Shown: positions 1-8,126 of the stretch, piece after piece
How positions within the stretch are numbered: the first letter of the stretch is position 1
Layout: each line of letters starts with the position of its first letter
Made by a program: the position numbers and the translations under genes
Assembly: GCF_001641615.1 (NCBI RefSeq)
Contig: NZ_LRRU01000019.1
Coordinates: forward strand, 124,001 to 188,000
Source of the DNA: Pseudoalteromonas gelatinilytica
Lineage (GTDB): Bacteria > Pseudomonadota > Gammaproteobacteria > Enterobacterales > Alteromonadaceae
Direction of reading: 5' to 3'
Length of the DNA: 64,000 nt
The notes under the pieces: generated by a model
The model's input: the letters and a program-made list of their open reading frames with translations, nothing else
Told to the model about the DNA's origin: nothing
Databases searched by the model: none

Positions 1-1
1 C

Positions 2-1402
2 AGTGCTGTATCGACAATCAATGGTCTTCTTTGGGGAGAAGGCCAAATTCTTATCTATATTCTTCTGTTTGCTGGGATCTGGTTTTCGGTAAGGTTAAAG
101 GCGATTCAATTGGTTAAGTTTCGCCATATGTTTAGCCTATTAAAGTCGAGTAGCAGCACCGATAAAAACTCAATTAGTTCGTTTCAAGCTTTATGTACTG
201 GTCTTTCAGCTCGCGTGGGCACAGGTAACCTTGCAGGGGTTGCCGTTGCAATTTCGTTAGGGGGCAGTGGCGCAATATTTTGGATGTGGGTGATTGCCAT
301 TTTGGGCATGGCCACAGGCTTTGCCGAGAGCGTACTTGGGCAAGTTTATAAAGTCAGGGATGCCAATGGCGAGTTTAGGGGCGGGCCTGCTTATTATATT
401 CAGCAAGGGTTAGGCAGCAGAGCGCTTGCGGTGTGTTTTGCCTTTTGTTTATTCCTTGGTTATGGCTTTACGTTCAGTGCCATGCAAACGAATACCATTA
501 CCGATGCCCTTAATTACGCATTTGAAATTCCAACTTTGTATTCTGGTATTGTGATCACGATACTGGCTGGCTCTATTATTTTAGGCGGCTTTAAAGCTAT
601 TGCCCGCTTTGCTGAACGCATTGTGCCAGTCATGGGCATTTTATTTGTACTTGCCGCTATCATAATTACTTTACTGAATATCGGTAAAGTACCTGCGATG
701 ATTGAAGATATTTTACTTTCAGCCTTTGGCTTACAAGAGGCAGGCGCAGGGGCTATGGGCGCAGCAATTAAAAATGGTATTCAGCGAGGGCTTTATTCGA
801 ATGAAGCCGGAGCGGGTAGTGTACCCCATGCATCAGGCTGTGCATCGCCAGTACCAAATCACCCAGTCACTCAAGGCTACATTCAAATGCTAGGGGTGTT
901 TTTCGATACTATTGTGTTGTGTAGCTGTACGGCAGTGATTATTTTATTAGCTGATATTGATATTAGCGGCGAAATGGAAGGAATACGCTTAACTCAATCT
1001 GCGATGACAGCACATATGGCCGCTGGGGGCATTTATTTTGTGGCAGCTGCAATTTGTTTATTTGCATTTACTTCTGTGGTTGCAAACTATGCCTACGCAG
1101 AAAGTAACCTACATTTATTTAAACTAGATAATAAACTCGGCCGAGGTATTTATACCTGTTTATATTTATCCATGATGATTTGGGGGGCATCGGCCACCAT
1201 TAAACAAGTGTGGGATCTTGCAGACATTGCTTTAGGTTTAATGACAGTGGTGAACGTTATCGCTATCATACGCTTAACGCCAACGATCTTATCTGTGACA
1301 AAAGACTATCATAGTCAACGTGAAGCAGGACAAGAGCCGAGGTTTGACTCTGAAAAAGTGCAGGTTCAAGGTCAAACAGAACAAGGGATTTGGCGAAAAT
1401 AA
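2..1402 (+). CDS. AgcS-family sodium:alanine/glycine symporter (5' end outside window)
   Basis: Inner-membrane carrier that imports small neutral amino acids with Na+. The reading frame is open from base 2 with no in-frame start. It encodes the family's usual early segment (STINGLLWGEG, then a membrane helix, then VRLKAIQLVKFRHMF), so the true start lies left of the window and any start near base 110 is an artefact. The hallmark GLSARVGTGNLAGVA and the GLYSNEAGAGSVPHASG loop are both present, along with about ten hydrophobic segments. The gene ends 27 bp before the patatin gene on the same strand, so the two may be co-transcribed. The family is clear; which amino acid it carries cannot be told. 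Confidence 0.93.
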   Translation, partial: SAVSTINGLLWGEGQILIYILLFAGIWFSVRLKAIQLVKFRHMFSLLKSSSSTDKNSISSFQALCTGLSARVGTGNLAGVAVAISLGGSGAIFWMWVIAILGMATGFAESVLGQVYKVRDANGEFRGGPAYYIQQGLGSRALAVCFAFCLFLGYGFTFSAMQTNTITDALNYAFEIPTLYSGIVITILAGSIILGGFKAIARFAERIVPVMGILFVLAAIIITLLNIGKVPAMIEDILLSAFGLQEAGAGAMGAAIKNGIQRGLYSNEAGAGSVPHASGCASPVPNHPVTQGYIQMLGVFFDTIVLCSCTAVIILLADIDISGEMEGIRLTQSAMTAHMAAGGIYFVAAAICLFAFTSVVANYAYAESNLHLFKLDNKLGRGIYTCLYLSMMIWGASATIKQVWDLADIALGLMTVVNVIAIIRLTPTILSVTKDYHSQREAGQEPRFDSEKVQVQGQTEQGIWRK

Positions 1403-1429
1403 GCTAAAACAATAACGAGAAAAGTAACC

Positions 1430-2479
1430 ATGATAGATATTTATGCAGGGCCAAGTGCTGCAAAAGTAATTCAAGAGCAAGGCCTGTCTGCCGGTTTGTT
1501 CAATACATTTTTAGGGGCAAGCGGTGGACCCAAATGGTTTACATTATTTGGTTTAGATAAATATCTATTTGGTGAATTTTTTAAAGACCGTACCACACCT
1601 TTAAACTTATTAGGATCAAGTGCAGGGGCATTTAGAGCTGCCTGTTTTGCACAAAACGACCCTGTTGCCGCAATATCTCGATTAGCAAAGTCATACTCTG
1701 AAACACGTTATTCATCGAATAAAGCAAAACCAGAAGAAATAACAACAAAAGCACGAGAGTTATTAAGCACTGTTTTTGCTGAAAATGGTATTCAAGAAAT
1801 TATTAACAACCCTATTTTTAAAGCCCACTTTATCGTTGCAAAATCGAATGGCTTTACAGCATCAGAAAACAAAGTGATGCAGTTAATGGGGTTATCTAAA
1901 AGCTACTTAGTCAATCGAATGAATAGGCGTTTGTTAAGCAAGCAATACGAGCGTTATGTATTTCAGCCTGCGGATAGTCAGTTATCGTTTTCAGATAACA
2001 ATACTTTCAATACCCATACTATTGACCTTAGCGAAGATAATTTAGCTGATGCATTACTTGCTTCAGGTTCTATTCCATTAGTCATGCAAGGCATTAAAAA
2101 TATCACAGGAACACCACCAGGTATGTATCGTGATGGCGGTATTATCGATTATCACTTTGACCTAAGTATTCATAATGACGGGCTTATTTTATATCCGCAT
2201 TTTAATAACAGCCCAAAAGCAGGTTGGTTTGATAAGAGTTTAAAACGGGGTATTACCCCAAGTAATTATGATAATGTGGTGATGATCACTCCATCAGCTG
2301 ACTTTGTTGCTTCATTACCTTTTGGCAAAATCCCCGATCGTAAAGACTTTACTGACCTTGATGCTGATACACGAATTAAATATTGGCAACAAGTATTCAA
2401 AGAAACCGAACGGTTAGCAGAGGCATTTGATGCGGTGTGTACTAATAAGCACACACCGAAAATAAACCTTATCAAATAA
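1430..2479 (+). CDS. Patatin-like phospholipase family protein
   Basis: Probable serine lipid acyl-hydrolase of 349 residues. The patatin signature is complete: a glycine-rich oxyanion loop (GASGGPKWF, about residues 29-37), the nucleophile elbow GSSAG at 62-66 with Ser64, and the DGG motif at 235-237, whose Asp235 completes the Ser-Asp dyad. No signal peptide is visible, so it probably acts in the cytoplasm. It follows the symporter gene by 27 bp. Substrate unknown. Confidence 0.85.
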   Translation: MIDIYAGPSAAKVIQEQGLSAGLFNTFLGASGGPKWFTLFGLDKYLFGEFFKDRTTPLNLLGSSAGAFRAACFAQNDPVAAISRLAKSYSETRYSSNKAKPEEITTKARELLSTVFAENGIQEIINNPIFKAHFIVAKSNGFTASENKVMQLMGLSKSYLVNRMNRRLLSKQYERYVFQPADSQLSFSDNNTFNTHTIDLSEDNLADALLASGSIPLVMQGIKNITGTPPGMYRDGGIIDYHFDLSIHNDGLILYPHFNNSPKAGWFDKSLKRGITPSNYDNVVMITPSADFVASLPFGKIPDRKDFTDLDADTRIKYWQQVFKETERLAEAFDAVCTNKHTPKINLIK

Positions 2480-2490
2480 TATTGCTTTCA

Positions 2491-4065
2491 CTACTTAAAC
2501 TGATTAATCAAAGATGTTTGCTCAGTTACTTTACTTAGTAACGCTTCGCAAAGTTGCTGTGAGGTATGGCCAAGTTCAGTACACTCATGAGCAAAGTCTT
2601 GCGCTGAGGTTAAGTTGGTAGCAATAACCTGGCTTGCTGTGAGTTGTTCATTCATTGCATGCGCTATGATGCTATTGAGCTCGCTTAGTTTGATAGACTG
2701 GGCTTTAATATGGTCTAAACTATCGCCGCTTTGATGTGCTAGTTCAACACTTTTAGCCGACAAGTTAAGTCCATCGTTCATGGCAATTTGAGCTTGTTTT
2801 GAGGCATGTGTCAGTTGATTTAGCACATTATTTATTTCTTCAGTTGATTGCTGTGTACGCGATGCCAATGCTCGAACTTCACCTGCAACAACAGCAAAGC
2901 CACGGCCATGGTCACCTGCTCGGGCAGCTTCGATGGCCGCATTTAAAGCAAGTAAATTTGTTTGATCAGCAATGGCATTTATTTCAGATAAAATTGCCAC
3001 AATGTGCTGGTTACCTTCAATTAAGTTTGCTACTTGGCTACTTGCAGCTTTGAGTTTTTCATCAAGTTCACTGATTGAATTTATCGTTTGCTTGACCGCC
3101 AGTGAGCCTTGTTCGGTTGCTTGATTTGACTCTTCAGCAGCCTGATTTGATTGCATTGTGCTCGATGAAAGCTCATTAATTGAGGCCGTCATTTGCTCTG
3201 TGGCAACAACAATTTGCGAGACTTCATCAGTTTGTTTATTTAAAAGTTCCGTCACGTTATGGCCTGATTCTGCACACTGTTGGGCGTTATGATTAACGCC
3301 CATGGTCACATCATTAACACGACCAACAACCGCTTTTAATTTTGCTTGTTGCATCTCTAAGGCAAGATGTAAAAAGCCAGATTGATCATTGGTACCAGAA
3401 TACAGATAAGCCATTAAAGGGTTGTCGTAGACTTGTTTTGCTTTAGTAATCAGCGCTAAATATTTTTGACGCCAAAAATACATGACTCCATTGGCTGATG
3501 CCAAAAGTAGTACTAGTACACAGTTAAAAATATTGAATTCAGAACTCAAAACGGCAGCCAAACAACCTAAAAAGCTAATGAGCAATAGGGCACTTATGTA
3601 AAGAGTGGCATCAAACTTTGTTGCAGTGGCATGAGATTTTTGGTTATTGTTTATTTTTGCGTATTCATCGGTTGCTCTTTGTATAACCTCATCACTTTGC
3701 TTAGTTCTTACAGATTGAAACTCAACCGTACGACCATTGCTATCTTTGATTGGTGTTACAAAAGCATTCACCCAATAGTAGTCTCCATTCTTACAACGAT
3801 TTTTAACAGGCCCCATCCAAGATTGACCATTTTTGAGATGCTGCCATAAATCTGCAAAAGCCAGTTTCGGCATATCAGAGTGACGAACAAGGTTATGAGG
3901 TTTACCCACCATTTCGTCTAATGTGTATCCAGCTATTTTACAAAACTCATCATTGGCATAGGTAATATGGCTTTGTAAATCTGTCGTTGAAAGAAGGATG
4001 TCAGATTCAGAAAATTTAACTTCGGTATTGGTATTAATTCTATGTTTCACGTCAAAATCACCCAA
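2491..4065 (-). CDS. PAS-domain methyl-accepting chemotaxis protein (Aer-like)
   Basis: Chemoreceptor of 524 residues. An N-terminal PAS domain (about residues 20-120, with [11 protein letters not shown] and a [17 protein letters not shown] core) probably senses redox state or a small ligand in the cytoplasm. Two adjacent hydrophobic segments at about 150-200 form a membrane hairpin with almost no periplasmic loop, the arrangement of the aerotaxis receptor Aer. The C-terminal half is the coiled-coil signalling domain with the highly conserved hairpin ([20 protein letters not shown], then [15 protein letters not shown]) that contacts CheA/CheW. FAD binding is possible but cannot be established. 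Confidence 0.92.
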   Translation of the reverse strand: MGDFDVKHRINTNTEVKFSESDILLSTTDLQSHITYANDEFCKIAGYTLDEMVGKPHNLVRHSDMPKLAFADLWQHLKNGQSWMGPVKNRCKNGDYYWVNAFVTPIKDSNGRTVEFQSVRTKQSDEVIQRATDEYAKINNNQKSHATATKFDATLYISALLLISFLGCLAAVLSSEFNIFNCVLVLLLASANGVMYFWRQKYLALITKAKQVYDNPLMAYLYSGTNDQSGFLHLALEMQQAKLKAVVGRVNDVTMGVNHNAQQCAESGHNVTELLNKQTDEVSQIVVATEQMTASINELSSSTMQSNQAAEESNQATEQGSLAVKQTINSISELDEKLKAASSQVANLIEGNQHIVAILSEINAIADQTNLLALNAAIEAARAGDHGRGFAVVAGEVRALASRTQQSTEEINNVLNQLTHASKQAQIAMNDGLNLSAKSVELAHQSGDSLDHIKAQSIKLSELNSIIAHAMNEQLTASQVIATNLTSAQDFAHECTELGHTSQQLCEALLSKVTEQTSLINQFK

Positions 4066-4263
4066 GTACAGCTTTGCATTCAGATAGTTAAATTAGCGGA
4101 CTAAATAAACAGGCTGAGAACAAAAAATGAATCAGTGCTAAATTAGCAAAGAATGTTTATAAACAATTTAGCGATTAATCAGTAAAAAAGAACTAGGAAA
4201 ATTCCGGTTTTATGTTGCAAAAGTTAATATTATTTAACTAAGAAAAGTTAGGTGCCTGAGTTA

Positions 4264-4299
4264 AAAGTTGGCTAAAATTGTAAAATTTAGCCAACTTGA
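4264..4299 (-). terminator. Hairpin terminator after the 4314-4631 gene
   Basis: The arms AAGTTGGCTAAA and TTTAGCCAACTT face each other across a short AT-rich loop, with T-rich sequence on both sides. It lies directly downstream of the minus-strand small gene. The T-tract is short, so termination strength is uncertain. Confidence 0.6.
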
Positions 4300-4313
4300 T
4301 TTTTAAAAATACA

Positions 4314-4631
4314 TTAATCACGCAAAATAAAATCACTTTGACAGGGCGCTTCACCAGGGCTTTGATCTAATTTTGCATTTGGGCAATTTTTAGTAAAAAA
4401 TAGCGCTTCTTCTAAAGAGTTCATTTGGCTGCAATATTGACGGTCATCACATTCATACTCTGGCTTTTCATAATCTGATAGTGTGATTTCACGGTTGTGA
4501 CTGTAATTTAATTTTACGGGATCAATGATTTTTGTTTGCAGCGTTTCCGTTGGTGAGATGCCCCCATAATTAACTGCATAATAATCCCATGCGAAATAGC
4601 CGATAATGATGATTAGAAAAAACTTCCTCAT
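4314..4631 (-). CDS. Small membrane-anchored protein with degenerate Excalibur-like domain
   Basis: A 105-residue protein with an N-terminal hydrophobic segment (FFLIIIIGYFAWDYYAV) that serves as signal or anchor. The C-terminal region, ECDDRQYCSQMNSLEEALFF followed by NCPNAKLD and PC, resembles the Excalibur calcium-binding family as I remember it (CDGRxYCSxMxSCxEAxxF, NCPGxxMDGDxDGIPC). Two key features are altered: the central Cys is Leu, and the DGDxDGIP calcium loop has become DQSPGEAP, so calcium binding is doubtful. Function unknown. The domain assignment is a resemblance, not a proven match. Confidence 0.6.
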   Translation of the reverse strand: MRKFFLIIIIGYFAWDYYAVNYGGISPTETLQTKIIDPVKLNYSHNREITLSDYEKPEYECDDRQYCSQMNSLEEALFFTKNCPNAKLDQSPGEAPCQSDFILRD

Positions 4632-4906
4632 GATGAATCCTTGTTATTATTGTTTAGACTAATGTGAATCGTGAGCGGTATTAAGGCCTAAGCCTTATGG
4701 CCCAATCCGAAAGTCTTACTATAATAAGGTGAAGAAATAATATTAAGTAAAATTAGTGGCTTATGAATTAAATACGAAATTTCTGATAGTGTTGATAAAT
4801 CAAAAGTTTGAACTTAACAACAGTTTTAAGTATTTAATCATTAGAAATGTTGGGTTTAGAAAACTAGTTAAATTAATTGCCGATACATGAAGATTACAAT
4901 GTATTT

Positions 4907-4934
4907 GCTTCCCATAAATTACGTTATGTTAAAT
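4907..4934 (+). other. dif: Candidate dif (XerCD recombination) site
   Basis: This 28-bp site has the architecture of a bacterial dif: XerC arm GCTTCCCATAA (4907-4917), 6-bp centre ATTACG (4918-4923) and XerD arm TTATGTTAAAT (4924-4934). The XerD arm is identical to that of E. coli dif as remembered, and the XerC arm matches E. coli GGTGCGCATAA at 8 of 11 positions. The inner CATAA...TTATG symmetry is intact. It lies in a non-coding stretch (4632-4992). On a unidirectionally replicating chromid, dif should be near the end point of replication, which fits its position 12 kb from the Ter sites. Confidence 0.72.
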
Positions 4935-4938
4935 AATT

Positions 4939-4974
4939 AAAAGTGGGAGTTAGGTTGCTAACTAGCCCACTTTT
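4939..4974 (-). terminator. Terminator after the SYLF lipoprotein gene
   Basis: Outer arms AAAAGTGGG and CCCACTTTT enclose an inner AGTTAG/CTAACT pairing, forming a long hairpin that immediately follows the minus-strand gene. The rest of the 4632-4992 gap holds the dif-like site and a small hairpin TAAGGC/GCCTTA at 4682-4697; no further gene is visible. Confidence 0.65.
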
Positions 4975-4992
4975 AGAAGGGTTTTAAATTGC

Positions 4993-5556
4993 TTAATTTA
5001 GCTCAGAATCGACCCAAAACTTGGTGCCTTTGAGTACGGCTTGTAGTGCAAGGCCATTTTCGGTTAAAGAATAAACGGTTACTTGGTCGGCAATTGCTTC
5101 AGCAACTAAAGCACCACCTTTATCTTCATATTTTGCCGCTGCATCAGCGTTTCCACCGAATGCCCATCCGTGTTCAATAAAGCGATTTACTGCTGCTTGA
5201 TTATGAAAAACCATCACAACATTAAAGTCTTTAACACCTAAACCTAGGCCCAAACCTGCTTCACCCATATTCATATAAGTTGATTTACCGGTTAAGTTAT
5301 TTTTTACTACACCATAACCACCACCAAAACTGGCTAAAACAACATTGACGTTGGCATTATCAAAAACCGCGTAACCGGCAGAGTTTGCTATTTGTTGTTT
5401 AACATCTGGTTTTTGTGCATAAAGCTTACTTAATGTATTATTTTTCATGCTTTGCACTAAAGCACGTTTTTCATCGGGTGATGCACTACCTGTAGTAACG
5501 CAACCGGTTAAAATTGTCGTGATCAAAACTAAACTAATAGCGATATACTTTTTCAT
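4993..5556 (-). CDS. SYLF-domain (YSC84-like) lipoprotein
   Basis: Predicted lipoprotein of 187 residues. The start at 5556 is preferred over an upstream ATG because AAGGA lies six bases before it and because it places a proper lipoprotein signal (MKKYIAISLVLITTILTGC) at the N terminus, with lipobox LTGC. The body has the SYLF features: NSAGYAVF, a glycine-rich GGGYGVV, GLGLGLGVKDFNVVMVF and a C-terminal LxGTKFW. The family binds lipids; the bacterial role is not settled. It is probably attached to the inner face of the outer membrane. Confidence 0.87.
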   Translation of the reverse strand: MKKYIAISLVLITTILTGCVTTGSASPDEKRALVQSMKNNTLSKLYAQKPDVKQQIANSAGYAVFDNANVNVVLASFGGGYGVVKNNLTGKSTYMNMGEAGLGLGLGVKDFNVVMVFHNQAAVNRFIEHGWAFGGNADAAAKYEDKGGALVAEAIADQVTVYSLTENGLALQAVLKGTKFWVDSELN

Positions 5557-5690
5557 ACATATTCCTTGAATATTAGTATGGCAATCTAGTAAATGTTGCA
5601 AATACTAAAGATATCTTAAGTCCAATACTAGACAGTATCGGACTTTATGGTAATCTTATAACTAGTTATTTTACAAGAAATTACATCATT

Positions 5691-6902
5691 ATGCTCGTTG
5701 CTCTCGTCGATACACTAAAACAACTGCGTTACCAAATTGCCCATCTTGAAGATGATACTCTTGCAACAGAATATCCAGAACTTGATAACTTTATACATCA
5801 CGTTGGATTGACTGTTGCTGAATCAAAAAATGACTTAGTTTTTCTTTATCAGTTTTTGTATGTGTATGGCCGAAAATCAGAAGCCACATTTAATCGTTTT
5901 CGAAATGAGCTTGAGCGTTTTTGTTTATGGTCGTGGTTGGTTGCTGAAAAATCGGTATTTGATCTAAAACGTGACGATATTGAAGCTTATGTTGATTTTA
6001 TGGTTGAACCAGATTCAGCCTGGTTATCAAATTCAGTGCAATGGCGTTATAAAGATGAACAAGGGATAAGACGACTCAATACAAATTGGCGCCCTTTCAT
6101 TAATAAAGAAAATATTGCTAGCCAACAAACACTCGCTGCTATGTTTACAGCACTCAATGTTTTTTATAAGTTCGCAATATTAGAAGAAAAAACATTTGCT
6201 AACTTTGTACCCGTTGTTAAAAAGAATAGCCCTTACTTAGTGGTGCAATCGCAAATCAAAATCCCCGATACACTCAGTGATATTCAATGGGAATATGTTT
6301 TTGGTGTTACTCGGGATTTATGTGAACAACAGCCTGATTTAGAAAGAAATTTATTCACTCTTGCTTGCTTAAAAGGGTTGTACTTACGAATATCTGAGTT
6401 ATCAGAACGACCTCAGTGGTCACCCGTTATGTCACATTTTTGGCAAGATAATGATGGCTTTTGGTTTTTAAGAATAATGGGGAAAGGTAATAAATTACGT
6501 GATGTTACTTTAAGCGAAGATTTTATCACGTATCTAAAACGGTACAGACTTTACCGTGGTCTACCTGCCCTGCCCCGCGTTGATGAAGCTGAACCGCTTG
6601 TTCACAAAATTCGTGGTAAAGGGGGAATGACTGTTCGACAAATTCGCCGTTTAGTACAGCAAAGTTTTGATTTAGCAAAACAATCATTATTAGATGACGG
6701 CTTTAAAGATGATGCGGAACAACTTGAAGCAGCCACTGCTCACTGGCTAAGACATACCGGTGCAACACACGATGCGCAAACAAGACCTCTTAAGCATTTA
6801 TCTGAAGATTTAGGTCATGCAAAAATTGCTACGACAGATCAAATTTATATTCAAACTAATATAAAAGAACGCGCAAAGTCTGGAATAAAAAGGAAAATCT
6901 AA
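5691..6902 (+). CDS. Tyrosine recombinase (phage-integrase family), 403 aa
   Basis: DNA strand-exchange enzyme. The C-terminal catalytic set is complete: Arg233 (RISEL), Lys265 or Lys268 (MGKGNKLR), His351-xx-Arg354 (HWLRH), His376 (LGHA) and nucleophile Tyr386 (QIYIQT). An N-terminal core-binding region precedes it (about residues 45-175). At 403 residues it is longer than XerC/XerD (about 300), and no phage, cargo or flanking att duplication is visible. Its stop overlaps the start of the antiporter gene (TAATG), implying translational coupling. It lies 0.75 kb from the dif-like site. It may be a resident chromid recombinase, but this is speculative. Confidence 0.88.
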   Translation: MLVALVDTLKQLRYQIAHLEDDTLATEYPELDNFIHHVGLTVAESKNDLVFLYQFLYVYGRKSEATFNRFRNELERFCLWSWLVAEKSVFDLKRDDIEAYVDFMVEPDSAWLSNSVQWRYKDEQGIRRLNTNWRPFINKENIASQQTLAAMFTALNVFYKFAILEEKTFANFVPVVKKNSPYLVVQSQIKIPDTLSDIQWEYVFGVTRDLCEQQPDLERNLFTLACLKGLYLRISELSERPQWSPVMSHFWQDNDGFWFLRIMGKGNKLRDVTLSEDFITYLKRYRLYRGLPALPRVDEAEPLVHKIRGKGGMTVRQIRRLVQQSFDLAKQSLLDDGFKDDAEQLEAATAHWLRHTGATHDAQTRPLKHLSEDLGHAKIATTDQIYIQTNIKERAKSGIKRKI

Positions 6903-8089
6903 TGGAATATACAATACTTGCATTAGTCGGTTTAGCTTTATTGTTTTACTCACTGACGATTCGGCAATTAGAGAGAACTGAAATTACCGGGCCAATGTTT
7001 TTTGTGTTGGTCGGAATTGCAATGTCTTACTTTTTACCAAGTGAGTTCAAATTAGGCGAAGCCGGACTCAGCGACATTTTACCTTTGGTTGAACTCACAC
7101 TCAGTATTTTTTTATTCACCGATGCAGCAAAATCAAAACTTCCTGTATTAAAACATAGTTATCAGTACCCTAGCCTATTACTTTTTGTCGCTTTACCAAT
7201 GACATTATTGTTAGGTGTGGCCGGTGCTTTATTTTTCTTTTCTGAATTGTCACTTTTTCAATCTGCTTTGATTGCGGTGATCTTAACGCCAACTGATGCC
7301 GCGCTTAGTAAGGGAATTTTAGAATGCACATCGGTTCCAGAAAAAGTTCGCGAAGGGATAAATACAGAAAGTGGTTTGAACGATGGCCTTTGCGTACCCA
7401 TCTTTTTAGTTTTACTTTTATTAGCTCAAAATCCAGAAAGTGCTGTAACTACCGTTGATACTCTACTTGTTTTTGCAAGAGAGTTAGGAGTAGCACTTGT
7501 TATTGCAGGCGTGTCGATGGCCGTCTTTATTCCACTTTTAAAAATTGCATTAGCACGCCATTACTTTGCAAATAATAGCAGTCCATTTTTATTGATTGGT
7601 TTAGTCATGGGCATTTTCTCTTTAACACAAAATTTTCATGGCAGTGGTTTTATTGCTGTTTTTGTAGCTGGACTATTATTTGATTACTTAGCACCTAAAA
7701 AAATTCGTTCTACATTAGTTAAAGATTCTGAACATATCGCTGAATTCGTTGCGCTACTGATTTGGTGTTTATTCGGTTTTGTATGTGGTCACTTAATTGT
7801 GAATGATATTACCTGGCCAATTGTTTTTTATGCGCTATTAAGTGTGACGATTTTTAGAATTTTGCCGGTACTACTTTCACTCATGTTTACTAATTTAAAT
7901 TTCAAAGACAAATTTACATTTGCTTGGTTTGGTCCACGAGGTTTGGCATCTATTGTTTTCACATTAATGGTGATGGATACAGCAATTACAAACAAAGAGC
8001 AAATTGCCACCGTAACATTAACAACCATTTTATTTAGTGTGTTTATTCATGGCATGAGTACCAAGCCCATCGCAAAAAGTTACCAATAA
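6902..8089 (+). CDS. Cation:proton antiporter, CPA1 (NhaP-like) family
   Basis: Inner-membrane Na+ (or K+)/H+ exchanger of 395 residues with about 12 hydrophobic segments. Family marks include LTPTDAALSKG and the NTESGLNDGLCVP motif, in which the conserved ND pair is the ion-binding signature of CPA1 exchangers. A third mark, GFIAVFVAGLLF, and a late GPRGLASIVF helix are also present. The long cytoplasmic C-terminal tail of many relatives is absent. The start codon shares its A with the recombinase stop, so translation probably depends on the upstream gene. Confidence 0.9.
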   Translation: MEYTILALVGLALLFYSLTIRQLERTEITGPMFFVLVGIAMSYFLPSEFKLGEAGLSDILPLVELTLSIFLFTDAAKSKLPVLKHSYQYPSLLLFVALPMTLLLGVAGALFFFSELSLFQSALIAVILTPTDAALSKGILECTSVPEKVREGINTESGLNDGLCVPIFLVLLLLAQNPESAVTTVDTLLVFARELGVALVIAGVSMAVFIPLLKIALARHYFANNSSPFLLIGLVMGIFSLTQNFHGSGFIAVFVAGLLFDYLAPKKIRSTLVKDSEHIAEFVALLIWCLFGFVCGHLIVNDITWPIVFYALLSVTIFRILPVLLSLMFTNLNFKDKFTFAWFGPRGLASIVFTLMVMDTAITNKEQIATVTLTTILFSVFIHGMSTKPIAKSYQ

Positions 8090-8114
8090 AAAAGGCGCGT
8101 TAAGCGCCTTTTTT
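8088..8114. terminator. Bidirectional rho-independent terminator
   Basis: AAAAAAGGCGC, loop GTTAA, GCGCCTTTTTT. It sits between the convergent antiporter and ydiJ genes and can serve both strands. Confidence 0.92.
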
Positions 8115-8126
8115 ATTTTTTAAAAC

